From positions 1 through 12,668 of the forward strand of contig JALWEK010000081.1 in NCBI GenBank assembly GCA_027014185.1: DNA of 12,668 nucleotides. The letters run 5' to 3'. The notes under the pieces are model-generated. The model was given only the letters and a program-made list of their open reading frames with translations, was not told the origin of the DNA and searched no databases. The position numbers and the translations under genes are program-made. Within the stretch, counting starts at the first letter, position 1. Each line of letters opens with the position of its first letter. The DNA is from Aquificaceae bacterium. Lineage in GTDB: Bacteria; Aquificota; Aquificia; Aquificales; Aquificaceae. Below are positions 12,007 through 12,668 of this stretch, piece after piece.

Positions 12007-12668
12007 ATGTCCGTAAGGGTAACCATCAGCAGGAAAAACGAAGATGTTCCTGAGGAGTTTATATACTCCGTCCTCATGAGTACCCTGAGGATGAGCAGGG
12101 AAGAGTACGAGAGGATTAAAAGGGAAGATGGGTCGGTCTCCCTCTACGTAAAGGATCCAGAAGCTCTCCTTAGGCTCCAGGAGATAGGAGAGAAGCACTC
12201 AGAGCTTATCGAGATAACGTTCGATAGCGATTCTCCAGGGGGTTTATTCTCGGCCTCCTTCGAGGCTGTAAGGTCCAACTGGGGGCTCGCCTTCTCCTGG
12301 TCGGCTGTTGTTTTTATACTCTTCCTGCTTTCGCTGGTTCCTATACTCGGCTTCTTTGTGAACATACTTCTTAACGTGTTCATATACTCGTTCATAATTT
12401 ACGCCTCCTTTGAGCTTCTTGGGGGAAGCGTTGAGAAGACCTTCGGTAGCTTGAGCTTAGGCAACGTATTTTCGAAGCACATGGCAAGCGGCTTCGGTAT
12501 GTGGCTGGGTGTTTTCTTGATAAGCCTAGGGTTTTTAGCCGTATCCTTCTTCCTGATAGTGGCCTTTGGTGCTCTGGGGGGAATGTCGGATCTGATAAAC
12601 TACGGGAGGGTAAGGGAGGGGGCGATCGTTTCCGTTCTACTGGTCTTTATCCTGCTTTTGATCGTTGG
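12007..12668 (+). CDS. Membrane protein of unknown function (3' end outside the window)
   Basis: An open frame from ATG at 12007 runs to the window edge without a stop, about 220 residues. The first 90 or so residues are soluble and charged (SREEYERIKREDGSVSLYVKD). They are followed by at least three or four hydrophobic segments: about 97-113 (WSAVVFILFLLSLVPIL), about 114-130 (FFVNILLNVFIYSFIIY), about 164-190 (MWLGVFLISLGFLAVSFFLI onward) and about 206-220. It begins 3 bp after the nfo stop, so it belongs to the same transcript. There is no strong SD. The family is not recognised. The layout, a cytoplasmic N-terminal domain then a multi-pass region with many glycines and serines, resembles uncharacterised integral membrane proteins. 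Confidence 0.75.
   Translation, partial: MSVRVTISRKNEDVPEEFIYSVLMSTLRMSREEYERIKREDGSVSLYVKDPEALLRLQEIGEKHSELIEITFDSDSPGGLFSASFEAVRSNWGLAFSWSAVVFILFLLSLVPILGFFVNILLNVFIYSFIIYASFELLGGSVEKTFGSLSLGNVFSKHMASGFGMWLGVFLISLGFLAVSFFLIVAFGALGGMSDLINYGRVREGAIVSVLLVFILLLIV

Overview
The window looks like chromosomal DNA of a thermophilic bacterium, most likely of the Aquificota (Aquifex/Hydrogenobacter/Thermovibrio-like). This is inferred from style: arginine is written mostly AGG/AGA and isoleucine mostly ATA, the proteins are dense in Glu/Lys/Arg, and all identifiable genes are housekeeping. No sequence search was possible, so the phylum call is moderate. No transposon, CRISPR array or phage gene was seen.

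Layout: (1) bases 1-116 hold the 3' end of an unidentified + strand gene, convergent with tkt. (2) Bases 125-3562, all on the minus strand, hold a CAT-anticodon tRNA, a membrane-anchored PpiD/SurA-like chaperone and transketolase, closely spaced and probably co-transcribed. (3) Bases 3589-4334, + strand, hold a hotdog-fold thioesterase and a small basic protein of unknown function, joined by an ATGA overlap. (4) Bases 4335-4844 are a 510 bp non-coding region packed with DnaA boxes (TTATCCACA and variants), the strongest candidate for a chromosomal replication origin. (5) Bases 4845-6197, + strand, hold an NtrC/NtrX-type sigma-54 activator. (6) Bases 6172-7177, minus strand, hold an HU histone-like gene followed by rsmE. 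(7) Bases 7308-12668, + strand, hold ileS, nrnA, nfo and an incomplete membrane protein gene, in an operon-like run.

The outstanding feature is the putative oriC. Seven box-like sites on the + strand (4457-4739) face seven on the minus strand (4744-4828). The minus-strand set has a start-to-start spacing of exactly 11 bp from 4765 onward and fades from consensus to degenerate toward the downstream gene. A candidate promoter lies inside the array. HU, a known helper of origin opening in other bacteria, is encoded about 2.1 kb away. Most flanking genes point away from the region, as expected for leading-strand genes on both replichores. dnaA itself is not in the window, so this would be an origin detached from dnaA.

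The other genes cover carbon metabolism (tkt), envelope protein folding, translation (tRNA, ileS, rsmE), nucleotide and DNA maintenance (nrnA, nfo, HU) and sigma-54-dependent regulation.
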